Assembly (NCBI GenBank): GCA_947623685.1
Contig: CANQHF010000007.1
Coordinates: 1-49,308 of the forward strand
Reading direction: 5' to 3'
Length of the DNA stretch: 49,308 nt
Origin: an uncultured Bacilli bacterium
GTDB lineage: Bacteria > Bacillota_I > Bacilli_A > RF39 > UBA660
Translations under genes and position numbers: made by a program
Shown: positions 14,620-22,680 of the stretch, piece after piece
How positions within the stretch are numbered: position 1 is the first letter of the stretch
How the letters are laid out: each line of letters opens with the position of its first letter
The notes under the pieces: model-generated
The model's database searches: none
What the model saw: only the letters and a program-made list of their open reading frames with translations
Told to the model about the DNA's origin: nothing

Positions 14620-15326
14620 AACAACTCCCTCAATTTCTTTTTATAACTTTTTGATAAATAATCAATACTTTTATCACAATTAAAATAGATTATACTATTT
14701 TTAAAATCAACGCTTTCTATTTTATTAATATTAACATAACAAGATCTATGAGTCTGTTTAAATCTAGAATCTAATTTACCTACAATGCTTAACAGAGTTT
14801 CGTTTACTGGATATTTGTTTCTTTCTGTTACAATCGTTGTTTTATCAATCGTACTATCCTTATATACATAAAGTATATTATCTAAACTTACGTGGTGAAG
14901 TTCTTTATTACATTTAAAACTTATTATTTTTTTAATATTTATTTTATCTATTACCATTTTTATTGTATCAGATAATCTTTTTTCATAATTATCAAACTTT
15001 GAAATAAAATCAAAGATCAAAAGTTTTTGTTTTAAAACGTTAAGTTCTAATTCATCATGTGATGTTAAAATAATTATAATACTATCCCAATCTACTTTTC
15101 TTATTTCTCTTGCTATATCTATACCCGTTTTATTTGGAAGTTCTAAATCTAAAATATAAATTTTAATATCTAAAGGAGCATTAATTATATTTTTTAATTT
15201 AACACTATATTTATCAAAAGAATTGATGTTATAACTAAAATCATATGGCATAGCCACTTTTTTAATGATGGTCTCATTTAAATCTGTGACATACTTATTA
15301 TCATCACAAAGTATAAAATTTATCAT
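14616..15326 (-). CDS. agrA: AgrA-type LytTR response regulator
   Basis: A 236-residue two-domain regulator. The receiver domain (about 1-125) has acidic residues DD at 8-9, the phospho-acceptor Asp60 (YILDLELPNKTG) and a conserved Thr/Ser (LTSHDE). The LytTR DNA-binding domain (about 135-236) has the HHVSLDNILYV and FKQTHRSCYVN signatures. It is first in a two-gene operon with agrC and is the presumptive activator of agrBD. Two TATAAT-like elements lie 20-35 bases upstream. Confidence 0.93.
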   Translation of the reverse strand: MINFILCDDNKYVTDLNETIIKKVAMPYDFSYNINSFDKYSVKLKNIINAPLDIKIYILDLELPNKTGIDIAREIRKVDWDSIIIILTSHDELELNVLKQKLLIFDFISKFDNYEKRLSDTIKMVIDKINIKKIISFKCNKELHHVSLDNILYVYKDSTIDKTTIVTERNKYPVNETLLSIVGKLDSRFKQTHRSCYVNINKIESVDFKNSIIYFNCDKSIDYLSKSYKKKLRELL

Positions 15327-15365
15327 ATAACATCACCGATTATAATTATAACACAACTTTAAATT

Positions 15366-15405
15366 AAAAGAATAAAAGAATTCATAATGTTATATGAACT
15401 CTTTT
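15366..15405 (-). terminator. Terminator after mbl
   Basis: AAAAGAATTCATA and TATGAACTCTTTT form a 13-bp stem (one G-U) at the mbl stop codon, followed on the minus strand by a T-rich stretch. Confidence 0.75.
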
Positions 15406-16381
15406 AGCTTAAACTTTCTAATATTATTCCTGTACCTTCTGCCACACAAGTTAATGGGCTTTCTGCAACTTTAGTTGGTACTTTTATTTCTTTTTCAATT
15501 AATTTATCTAAACCATCAAGTAAGGCTCCTCCACCAGTTAAAACAATACCTTTATCAATTATGTCAGCTGAAATTTCTGGTTCTATTTTTTCTAAAACCA
15601 TCTTTGCTCCATGAATAATCATATCTACGCTATCTTTTATTGCTTCTTTAACTTCACTTGATGATATTGTTATGGTTTTAGGAAGTCCTGATAATAAGTC
15701 TCTTCCTCTTACTTTCATGGTTTTATCTTTTGCTTGATCAAGAACTGTTCCTATTTTTATTTTTACTTGTTCTGCGGTTACTTCTCCTATTAAAAGTTTA
15801 TATTTTTTCTTGATGTATTTTATAATATCAATATCAAATGTATTTCCTGCAACCTTAATAGATTCACTATAAACAATACCATTTAAGCTTAAAACCGCAA
15901 TATCAGTTGTTCCGCCACCAATATCTATTACCATACTGCCACTTGGATTACCAATTTCAAGACCAGCTCCAACAGCAGCTACTTTTGGTTCTTCTTCTAC
16001 GTAAACCTTTTTAGCACCAGTTCTTTCCGCTACTTCTCTTATTGCATTTTTTTCAACTTGGGTTATGTTTGATGGACAACAAATTAATATTCTAGGCCTA
16101 GAAAAAATAGTTTTACCCTTTATTTTTTTAATAAAATAATCTAGCATTATTTCGGTTTTATCAAAATCCGCAATCACACCATCTTTTAAAGGCTTTATTG
16201 CAATAACACTATCTGGGGTTCTACCTAGCATTTCATGTGCTTTTTGTCCAATTGCTAAAACTTTTCCACTTTCTTTATCCATAGCAATAACACTTGGTTC
16301 TGAAAGGACTATTCCTTCTCCTTTTACATATATAAGTATGTTAGCTGTTCCTAAATCAATTCCAATGTCTTTATTTTTCAT
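15404..16381 (-). CDS. mbl: MreB-family actin homologue, Mbl-like
   Basis: A 325-residue bacterial actin that forms membrane-bound filaments guiding lateral wall synthesis. The phosphate-1 loop GIDLGTANILIYV, phosphate-2 DIGGGTTDIAVLS and adenosine motif LTGGGALLDGL are intact. The choice of mbl over mreB rests on position: it directly follows spoIIID, with which it overlaps by 4 bases (ATGA), as in Bacillus subtilis. Strong terminator downstream. It is the last gene of the spoIID-spoIIQ-spoIIID-mbl run. Confidence 0.93.
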   Translation of the reverse strand: MKNKDIGIDLGTANILIYVKGEGIVLSEPSVIAMDKESGKVLAIGQKAHEMLGRTPDSVIAIKPLKDGVIADFDKTEIMLDYFIKKIKGKTIFSRPRILICCPSNITQVEKNAIREVAERTGAKKVYVEEEPKVAAVGAGLEIGNPSGSMVIDIGGGTTDIAVLSLNGIVYSESIKVAGNTFDIDIIKYIKKKYKLLIGEVTAEQVKIKIGTVLDQAKDKTMKVRGRDLLSGLPKTITISSSEVKEAIKDSVDMIIHGAKMVLEKIEPEISADIIDKGIVLTGGGALLDGLDKLIEKEIKVPTKVAESPLTCVAEGTGIILESLS

Positions 16382-16632
16382 ATTATCCTTTTTAAATATT
16401 TTAATTTAGTTGATGTACCGCCACGTAAATGTTTTATGCATGAATGATAATTAAGTATTTTCATTACTTTATCATATAATTCTAAATCTATTTTTTTTAA
16501 TCTTTTACTTAAATCATCATGAACGGTACTTTTACTAACATTAAAGTATTTTGAAATTTCTCTTATTGTTTGATTAGTAATAATTATATAATTTGCTTCG
16601 TTTATAACCCTTGCTTTAATGTTGTTAGGCAA
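16378..16632 (-). CDS. spoIIID: SpoIIID, mother-cell sporulation regulator
   Basis: An 84-residue DNA-binding protein that adjusts sigma-E and sigma-K gene expression in the mother cell. The helix-turn-helix (TIREISKYFNVSKSTVHDDL) and the basic C-terminal helix with HLRGGTSTKLKY are diagnostic. I use the TTG at 16,632: AAAGGAG lies 9 bases before it, and the resulting PNNIKAR aligns with the start of the Bacillus protein. The ATG at 16,641 directly abuts the binding site. It overlaps mbl by 4 bases. Confidence 0.95.
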   Translation of the reverse strand: MPNNIKARVINEANYIIITNQTIREISKYFNVSKSTVHDDLSKRLKKIDLELYDKVMKILNYHSCIKHLRGGTSTKLKYLKRII

Positions 16633-16677
16633 GAAATTCATCTCCTTTATAAATTATATAATCTTATTTATTATTTA

Positions 16678-17319
16678 TTAATTATTTGCTAAATCTTTAA
16701 CTGATTTATCATAAAATTTTTCTGGATTGATTACTGAACCATTCTTATACATTTCAAAGTGTAAGCCATTTTTTACTTCATTATTTAAAGTACAACTACC
16801 ACTTTTTCCAATTATTTGTCCTTGTGTTATAGTATCACCTTTTTTAACAGCAACTTCTCCTAATGATTGGTATAATACTATTAATTCAGTTGAATTTCTT
16901 ATTTCTACTGTTTTACCTAGTAAAGTGTCTTCACTTACGTTTGTAACCGTACCTGATAAAGCTGCGGTAACATCAAAGGAATCATCTGATTTATAATCAA
17001 CTCCTGAGTTTTGCATATAAATTCCTTCATGATAAATTATTGATTTTTGTTGTTCTTCTTCACTAGCATCTTTTTCATAGAAACTCTTATATACAACTAC
17101 GTTATTACTAGTATAAGGTCTTATTATTTTTTCATCTTGATTAACAACTGGGTAATAACTATCAAAAATATAGTCATTAACATAAGTAAAGTCATCACTT
17201 TGCTTTAAAACACTTTCAGTTTGATTATTTACTAAAGCACCAATACCTATGGCACATACTAATAATATAACTACTAATGCAATTTGTTTTACAAATGGTT
17301 TTAATTTTCTTTTTTTCAT
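16678..17319 (-). CDS. spoIIQ: SpoIIQ-like LytM/M23 domain protein
   Basis: A 213-residue protein with one N-terminal membrane helix (about 9-30) and a C-terminal LytM fold (about 100-205). In Bacillus, SpoIIQ sits in the forespore membrane and pairs with SpoIIIAH to form the channel and ratchet for engulfment. The metal-binding motifs are degraded: the HxGxD position reads NSGVD, and the HxH pair reads GLH. It is therefore probably non-catalytic, as in Bacillus SpoIIQ. The ATG at 17,319 has AGAGG 8 bases upstream. It lies between spoIID and spoIIID, which supports the assignment. Confidence 0.88.
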   Translation of the reverse strand: MKKRKLKPFVKQIALVVILLVCAIGIGALVNNQTESVLKQSDDFTYVNDYIFDSYYPVVNQDEKIIRPYTSNNVVVYKSFYEKDASEEEQQKSIIYHEGIYMQNSGVDYKSDDSFDVTAALSGTVTNVSEDTLLGKTVEIRNSTELIVLYQSLGEVAVKKGDTITQGQIIGKSGSCTLNNEVKNGLHFEMYKNGSVINPEKFYDKSVKDLANN

Positions 17320-17368
17320 TATTATCACCTCTCATTTAAAGTTTTTACAAAATGAGAGAAAATATACA

Positions 17369-18289
17369 TTAATTTATTTTTTTTATTTCACAATTTTTAT
17401 AATAATGATTTAATATATCTTTATAATTATATCCTTGTTTTGCCATTCCATTTGATCCATACTGACTCATTCCAACTCCGTGACCATAACCATTTACATT
17501 AAAAATTACTTTATCAGAAGATACGTTTATCGTAAAACTGGTGGATTTTAAATTAAAGATGCTTCTTATTTTACTTGATTCAAAACTTTTGCCATTAATA
17601 ACCAAACTTTTTACTCTACCTGTATTTGTTTTTTTTATGTCGCTTATGTTTATATCTTTTGAATCTGAAATGCCTAAATTAAATAAAAATTCGCTTTTTG
17701 ATACTTCTTTACTACTTGAAAAAACTGGAGATTCTTCTTTATCCCAATTAGATTCAACACTAACTAAATAAGGTAAATTATTTTTAAAAACATCTCCACT
17801 ATTTTCAGTATATCCATTACTTGTTGAAAAAAACATAGCATCTATTAATTCATTGTTATATAAAATTACTTCAGATTTTGTTTCATTTACCGCTTGTTTT
17901 ATTTTATTTAGATATTCATCATATTTATTATTCCATTTTTCCTTCATTTGATCATAGTCAATATATACCTGGTTACTTGTTCCATCTAAAATATCATAAT
18001 CGTTTTTTGTGTTTTGAGCTTTTTTTAAAACATATGTTCTTGATGCAACGGCTTGTGCTTTTAATGCTTCAATATTAAATGAAGCAGGCATTTCGCCCGC
18101 TACTACACCAATTACGTATTCTTCTATTGGAATGTTTTTTATTTCGCCATTTGTTCTTTTTACCTTAATGGTTTTGTTACTAATGCTACCATACTTAATT
18201 TTATATAATATTTTTTCTTTATTAGTTAATCCAACAATTAACAAAGGAATTATTATAATAAGAAAAGTAAACCGAAGTATTTTTTTCAT
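17369..18289 (-). CDS. spoIID: SpoIID, stage II sporulation lytic transglycosylase
   Basis: A 306-residue peptidoglycan lytic enzyme needed to thin the septum for engulfment. An N-terminal membrane helix (about 4-22) is followed by the SpoIID domain. The key region EEYVIGVVAGEMPASFNIEA (catalytic Glu in the GEMP motif) and QAVASRTYVLK are intact. The C-terminal NGYGHGVGMSQYGSNGMAKQ block is the classic signature. It is first in the engulfment gene run, with spoIIQ 50 bases downstream. Confidence 0.96.
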   Translation of the reverse strand: MKKILRFTFLIIIIPLLIVGLTNKEKILYKIKYGSISNKTIKVKRTNGEIKNIPIEEYVIGVVAGEMPASFNIEALKAQAVASRTYVLKKAQNTKNDYDILDGTSNQVYIDYDQMKEKWNNKYDEYLNKIKQAVNETKSEVILYNNELIDAMFFSTSNGYTENSGDVFKNNLPYLVSVESNWDKEESPVFSSSKEVSKSEFLFNLGISDSKDINISDIKKTNTGRVKSLVINGKSFESSKIRSIFNLKSTSFTINVSSDKVIFNVNGYGHGVGMSQYGSNGMAKQGYNYKDILNHYYKNCEIKKIN

Positions 18290-18297
18290 AAGCTCTC

Positions 18298-18495
18298 CTA
18301 TAATAGACTAATCGTACTATATATATCAATGAAAAAATTAACCAATAAATATGATAAACATAATGATAATGCTAAATATAAACAATGAATTTGCATAATA
18401 CTGTTTTTTTTAAATATTTTATCTAAATTAGTTGAGGTTATTATCCATATGCTAAAAGGAATAAACAAACAGTATAAAATCAATTTAATATTCAT
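18298..18495 (-). CDS. DUF1146 (YwzB-like) small membrane protein
   Basis: A 65-residue protein with two transmembrane helices (about 3-20 and 38-58) and a conserved-looking block NLDKIFKKNSIMQ between them, matching DUF1146/YwzB in length and layout. In Bacillus ywzB also lies close to the murAA-spoIID region, which supports the assignment. Function unknown. The start overlaps the rpiB 3' end by 11 bases, so it is probably co-transcribed with rpiB, with spoIID just after it. Confidence 0.75.
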   Translation of the reverse strand: MNIKLILYCLFIPFSIWIITSTNLDKIFKKNSIMQIHCLYLALSLCLSYLLVNFFIDIYSTISLL

Positions 18496-18931
18496 TAGTT
18501 TCCTCGTATTTTTCTACTTGGTCTATTCTTATTTTATAACAAGGATCTAAGAGAAATGTCGAATTAATAAAAATATCTATCATTTCTTTTATTTCTTGTG
18601 CGGTATGAGACTGGGCACCAAAGGCCAAAACATTAGCATCATTATGTTCCTTTGCGGATTTTGCCTCATCTTTATTATCTATTTTTGCACATCTTATCTT
18701 CTTTACCTTGTTACACGCAATTGAAACACCAATTCCGGTTCCACACATTACAATACCTAAATCCACTTCTTTATTTTTAACTGCTATTGCAAGTGTTATT
18801 GCATATTTTGGATAATCAATTCTATCAGTTGAAAAGCACCCATAATCAATTAGTTCATAATCATCTAATAATGATTTTAACTCTTCTTTTACTTTATAAG
18901 CCCTGTGATCACATGCAATTCCTATTTTCAT
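18485..18931 (-). CDS. rpiB: Ribose-5-phosphate isomerase B
   Basis: A 148-residue member of the RpiB/LacAB family, interconverting ribose 5-phosphate and ribulose 5-phosphate in the pentose phosphate pathway. The opening MKIGIACDHRAYKVK, the phosphate-binding loop IVMCGTGIGVSIACNK with the catalytic-type Cys, and the EHNDANVLAFG block are all present. GGAGG precedes the ATG. A TATAAT about 20-30 bases upstream lies just after the terminator of the preceding gene. An allose-phosphate isomerase role cannot be excluded. Confidence 0.92.
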   Translation of the reverse strand: MKIGIACDHRAYKVKEELKSLLDDYELIDYGCFSTDRIDYPKYAITLAIAVKNKEVDLGIVMCGTGIGVSIACNKVKKIRCAKIDNKDEAKSAKEHNDANVLAFGAQSHTAQEIKEMIDIFINSTFLLDPCYKIRIDQVEKYEETNEY

Positions 18932-18958
18932 AATCGTACCTCCATAATTTTATTATAA

Positions 18959-18984
18959 CAAAAAAAGGTTATGATAATAACCTT
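18959..18984 (-). terminator. Terminator of the disordered-protein gene
   Basis: AAGGTTAT and ATAACCTT form a perfect 8-bp stem with a 4-base loop, followed on the minus strand by six or more T. Confidence 0.85.
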
Positions 18985-20038
18985 ATTTATCTAACTTTAC
19001 TATTAGTTGATAAAATTTATCAAAATCAAATTCTTGAAGTTCAACATTTATTCCTTTTTCTTTCAATTTATTTATTAACTCTTTTATTTGTTCAAGACCT
19101 TTCGTAGCTGATAAATCACTTTCATTATCTTCAGATTTGCTTTCGTCTTCAGACTCTAAGTCCATTATCTCAAGAAGATCAGGCTCTTCATAACTTTCAT
19201 CTAATCCTAAACTTGATAAATCTTGATTTTCTTCTTCATTTAGATCGTCATCTTGAATTATTTTATAGTCCTTTTCATCAGGAGCTTTATCATCTACTTT
19301 TTCATTATTTTGTTCATTTTCTTCTAGTTCTTTTGGTAAAATTGTTGTTTTTTCTGTTTTCTCTTTATTATCATCTGTTTTAAATAATATATCATCATTT
19401 ATATTAGCATCTTTTTCTTCTTCGGTTGAAACTACATTTTCTTCATTTTCAACAATATTATCATTTTTAAAATCTTGTGATGATAAAACACCTACTTCAT
19501 TTATATTATTTATACTATTTATATTTGTACTTTCATCTGTTTTATAATCATAAGAGATATTATCATTTATCAAGTTATTGTTTAAGTTCAAAGCATTTGT
19601 ATCATTTGGAACCAAATTATTTGTATTTAAGGCATTTATATCATTTGGAACCAAATTATTCGAATTCAAAGTATTTATATCACTTGCAACCGGATTGTTT
19701 AAAATATTATAATCACCTGCTTCATATGCATCCAAAGGGTCTTGCTTTGGGGGATTTACGGTTTCTGGCATTAAGTTAATAGGTCCTAAAACATCTAGTG
19801 ATGGTCCACTTGTTATAGTTGCATCACTTAAATTTTTAATATCATCTAACTTTGGTGGGGTATCTATTTCAACCGATGGTGCAGATGAATAAAAATTATA
19901 ATTATTACTCATGCTAGGATTAAATAATGGTTGATTTTGATTGGTACCATTAATATTATTTTGAGAATTTAAAACATTTTTATTATCAAAAAGTGGTGCA
20001 GTATTATTATCACCATTATTCATATTATTATCAAACAT
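18983..20038 (-). CDS. Asn/Asp/Glu-rich, largely disordered protein with 13-residue repeats
   Basis: A 351-residue soluble protein without signal peptide or membrane segment; no family recognised. The N-terminal half is rich in Asn, Pro and Ser. It contains about three or four tandem 13-residue repeats of the form NDINALNTNNLVP (about residues 118-165). The third quarter is strongly acidic. Only the last about 45 residues look folded (EQIKELINKLKEKGINVEL). I start at the ATG at 20,038, 9 bases after AGGGG; an ATG at 20,047 abuts that site. It takes the place next to rsmG usually held by noc-soj-spo0J. A scaffold or cell-division role is possible but unsupported. Confidence 0.75.
   Translation of the reverse strand: MFDNNMNNGDNNTAPLFDNKNVLNSQNNINGTNQNQPLFNPSMSNNYNFYSSAPSVEIDTPPKLDDIKNLSDATITSGPSLDVLGPINLMPETVNPPKQDPLDAYEAGDYNILNNPVASDINTLNSNNLVPNDINALNTNNLVPNDTNALNLNNNLINDNISYDYKTDESTNINSINNINEVGVLSSQDFKNDNIVENEENVVSTEEEKDANINDDILFKTDDNKEKTEKTTILPKELEENEQNNEKVDDKAPDEKDYKIIQDDDLNEEENQDLSSLGLDESYEEPDLLEIMDLESEDESKSEDNESDLSATKGLEQIKELINKLKEKGINVELQEFDFDKFYQLIVKLDK
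19563..19718. repeat. Four 39-bp tandem repeat units inside the disordered-protein gene
   Basis: Units start at about 19,563, 19,602, 19,641 and 19,680, an exact 39-bp (13-codon) period. The middle two share TCATTTGGAACCAAATTATT; the outer ones are diverged. The in-frame period implies repeat number can change without breaking the gene. Confidence 0.8.
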
Positions 20039-20074
20039 ACTTACCATCCCCTATCTTTAATAAAATAATACAAT

Positions 20075-20105
20075 AAAAAAAGCCTTATTACAATGGCTTT
20101 TTTTT
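20075..20105 (-). terminator. Terminator after rsmG
   Basis: AAAAAAAGCC and GGCTTTTTTTT form a stem around a 10-base loop, overlapping the rsmG stop codon; T tracts exist in both directions. Confidence 0.8.
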
Positions 20106-20789
20106 AATTTCACTAAATTTACGTGGGTATTTAACATTTGTGTTAACAATTTTTTCAATTTTTATTAAAGTCCTATTTAAATTATCATCTAATAAGGTAA
20201 AACTATTTATATCAACTATTTTTGCTCCTAATTTATTTATTGCGTTTAATGATAAGTTTATCTCATCTTTTGCATCAGCTTTCATTGCAATAAAAAAACC
20301 ACCTTTTTTTACCATTGGAATGGTAATTTCAGATAACATAGGAAGGTTTGCAACCGCTCTTGATGTTACCACATCAAAGCTTTCTCTATTACTTAAAGCA
20401 TAATCTTCCGCTCTTTGATTTATAACTTTCACATCTTTTAAATTAAGTTTTTTTATTACTTCATTTAAAAATATAATTCTTTTATTTAATGAATCAACTA
20501 AAGTTACTTTTAGATTTGGGAAAACTATTTTTAGTACAAGTCCAGGAAAACCAGCGCCGGTTCCAACATCAAGTAACGTTTGATTATCTAATTTTATAAC
20601 TTTAGCAAGGGTTAAACTATCATAAAAATGCTTTAAATAAACTTCATTATAATCGGTTATCCTAGTTAGATTAGTGTGTTTATTATAATTAATTAACATC
20701 TCATAATAAGTATCAAGCATTTTTAGTTGTTCATCGGTTATGAAAATATCTAATTTTTCTAGTGCTTTAATAAATTCTTCCTTATTCAT
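20088..20789 (-). CDS. rsmG: RsmG, 16S rRNA m7G527 methyltransferase
   Basis: A 233-residue SAM-dependent enzyme that methylates G527 in the 530 loop of 16S rRNA. The SAM site LLDVGTGAGFPGLVLKI and the RsmG-specific DVVTSRAVANLPML block are clear. Its start overlaps the mnmG 3' end by 8 bases, the conserved gidA-gidB pairing. A terminator follows at once, so the usual noc-soj-spo0J genes are not in this operon. Confidence 0.97.
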   Translation of the reverse strand: MNKEEFIKALEKLDIFITDEQLKMLDTYYEMLINYNKHTNLTRITDYNEVYLKHFYDSLTLAKVIKLDNQTLLDVGTGAGFPGLVLKIVFPNLKVTLVDSLNKRIIFLNEVIKKLNLKDVKVINQRAEDYALSNRESFDVVTSRAVANLPMLSEITIPMVKKGGFFIAMKADAKDEINLSLNAINKLGAKIVDINSFTLLDDNLNRTLIKIEKIVNTNVKYPRKFSEIKKKPL

Positions 20790-22596
20790 TATAAAACCTC
20801 TTTAAATATACCATTAAAATTGCTATGTCTGATGGATTAACGCCACTTATACGTGTTGCTTGATCAATTGTTCTTGGCCTTATTTTTTCTAGTTTTTGTC
20901 TTGCTTCCGTTGCCAAATTTTCAACTTTTGAATAGTTAATGTCTTCTGGTATTTGTTTTTTTCCCAATCTTATCATTTTTTCTGCTTCTTTTTTAGCTTT
21001 TATTATATAACCTTCATATTTATGGTTAATTTCAACTTGCTCTAACGCTTCTTTTGAATATTCTTTTTCAAGTTTATCTTTGTAATCCATTATTTTTACT
21101 TCTGGTCTTTTTAAATATTCTGATAAATTACTTTTTTCTTGCGGAAAAGTAATCTTTTTTATTTGATTTTCTATTTCATTTATCTCTTTTATTTTTAATT
21201 GTAATTTATCATATCTTTCCTTTGGAAGAAGTCCTATTTCATATGCTTTTTTACTTAATCTTAAATCAGCGTTATCACTTCTTAAAAGAAGCCTAAACTC
21301 TGCTCTTGAGGTTAATAATCTATAAGGTTCTATTGTGCCTTTTGTTACTAAATCATCAATTAAAACACCAATATAAGCATCACTTCTTGATAAAATTAAA
21401 GGTTCTTTATTATCCAATTTTAAACTAGCATTAATTCCGGCAATTATTCCTTGACCTGCGGCTTCTTCATATCCTGATGTACCATTTATTTGACCAGCGG
21501 TAAATAGGTTTTCGATTATTTTAGTTTCAAGGGATGGTTTAAGTTGCAACGGATCAATTGCATCGTATTCTATTGCATATGCATATCTTAATATTTTGGC
21601 ATTTTCAAGGCCCATTAAAGAATGTACCATATCTTCTTGTACATCATGTGGCATTGAGGTTGAAAAACCTTGTAAATATATATCATCATAATACATACTT
21701 TCTGGTTCTAAAAATAATTGATGTCTTTTTTTATCTTTAAATCTTACAACTTTATCTTCAATGGAAGGACAATATCTAGGACCTGTTCCTAAATGTTCAT
21801 AAAAACCACCATACATAGCTGATTTATTCAAATTATCCATTATGATTTTATGAGTATTTTCATTTGTATAAGTTAAATAACAAGGCACTTGGTTTTTATA
21901 ATCGTAATATGCTATGTTATCAAAACTAAATGTTAATTCTTCGTTATCTCCATCTTCTTTTTTCAATTTTGAAAAATCAATTGATGATCTTTCTATTCTA
22001 GGTGGTGTACCGGTTTTTAACCTAAGTAATTTAAAACCTAATTTAGCTAAATTATCACTTAAAAAGTTTGCCCTTTTTTCACCATGTGGACCTTCTGGTG
22101 TTCTTTTATCTCCTACTAATATATCCGCTTTTAAATAGGTGCCGGTTGTTAATATACAAGCATCACAATAAATTGTTTTATCATCTTCTGTTGTTATTCC
22201 TTTTATTTTTTTATTTTCAACGATTAAATCCTTAACAATTGACTCCATTATTGTTAAATTTTTAGTGTGTTTTAAAGTATTTAGCATTTCTTTTTTATAT
22301 GTTACCTTATCGGCTTGGCTTCTTAAACTTCTTACTGCTGGGCCTTTTGATGAATTAAGCATTTTAATTTGAAGAAGAGTTTTATCGGCATTACGCCCCA
22401 TTTCTCCACCCAAAGCATCAATTTCTCTTACTACGATCCCTTTAGCAGAACCACCAATTGATGGATTGCATGGCATATCTGCCACATTATTTATGTTAAT
22501 TGTTATAAGTAAGGTTTCTTTACCCAATCTAGCACTTGCAAGTGCTGCTTCACATCCTGCATGGCCTGCCCCAACAACTATAACGTCATATTTCAT
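20782..22596 (-). CDS. mnmG: MnmG (GidA), tRNA uridine-34 modification subunit
   Basis: A 604-residue FAD protein that, with MnmE, installs the carboxymethylaminomethyl group on wobble U34. The FAD-binding opening MKYDVIVVGAGHAGCEAALA fits the ATG at 22,596, preceded by AAGGTG at 7 bases; an upstream ATG at 22,632 would add 12 unlikely residues. The signatures GIVVREIDALGGEMG, AGQINGTSGYEEAAGQG and TSRAEFRLLLRSDNAD are intact. A terminator separates it from mnmE, so the two partners are not strictly one transcript. Confidence 0.97.
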   Translation of the reverse strand: MKYDVIVVGAGHAGCEAALASARLGKETLLITININNVADMPCNPSIGGSAKGIVVREIDALGGEMGRNADKTLLQIKMLNSSKGPAVRSLRSQADKVTYKKEMLNTLKHTKNLTIMESIVKDLIVENKKIKGITTEDDKTIYCDACILTTGTYLKADILVGDKRTPEGPHGEKRANFLSDNLAKLGFKLLRLKTGTPPRIERSSIDFSKLKKEDGDNEELTFSFDNIAYYDYKNQVPCYLTYTNENTHKIIMDNLNKSAMYGGFYEHLGTGPRYCPSIEDKVVRFKDKKRHQLFLEPESMYYDDIYLQGFSTSMPHDVQEDMVHSLMGLENAKILRYAYAIEYDAIDPLQLKPSLETKIIENLFTAGQINGTSGYEEAAGQGIIAGINASLKLDNKEPLILSRSDAYIGVLIDDLVTKGTIEPYRLLTSRAEFRLLLRSDNADLRLSKKAYEIGLLPKERYDKLQLKIKEINEIENQIKKITFPQEKSNLSEYLKRPEVKIMDYKDKLEKEYSKEALEQVEINHKYEGYIIKAKKEAEKMIRLGKKQIPEDINYSKVENLATEARQKLEKIRPRTIDQATRISGVNPSDIAILMVYLKRFYNE

Positions 22597-22632
22597 AAAC
22601 ACACCTTCATTTCTTTTGGTATTATACAACAA

Positions 22633-22662
22633 TATTAAAAAAAAGTTAATTACTTAACTTTT
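22633..22662 (-). terminator. Terminator between mnmE and mnmG
   Basis: AAAAGTTAA and TTAACTTTT form a perfect 9-bp stem with a 4-base loop, followed by a run of T on the minus strand. Confidence 0.8.
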
Positions 22663-22680
22663 AATGTTTTTTTAATTTTA

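Noticed and set aside
19477-19779. A plus-strand 100-codon frame rich in His, Leu and Tyr opposite the disordered-protein gene.
   Set aside because: The odd composition simply mirrors the Asn/Asp repeats of the real gene, and no binding site precedes it.
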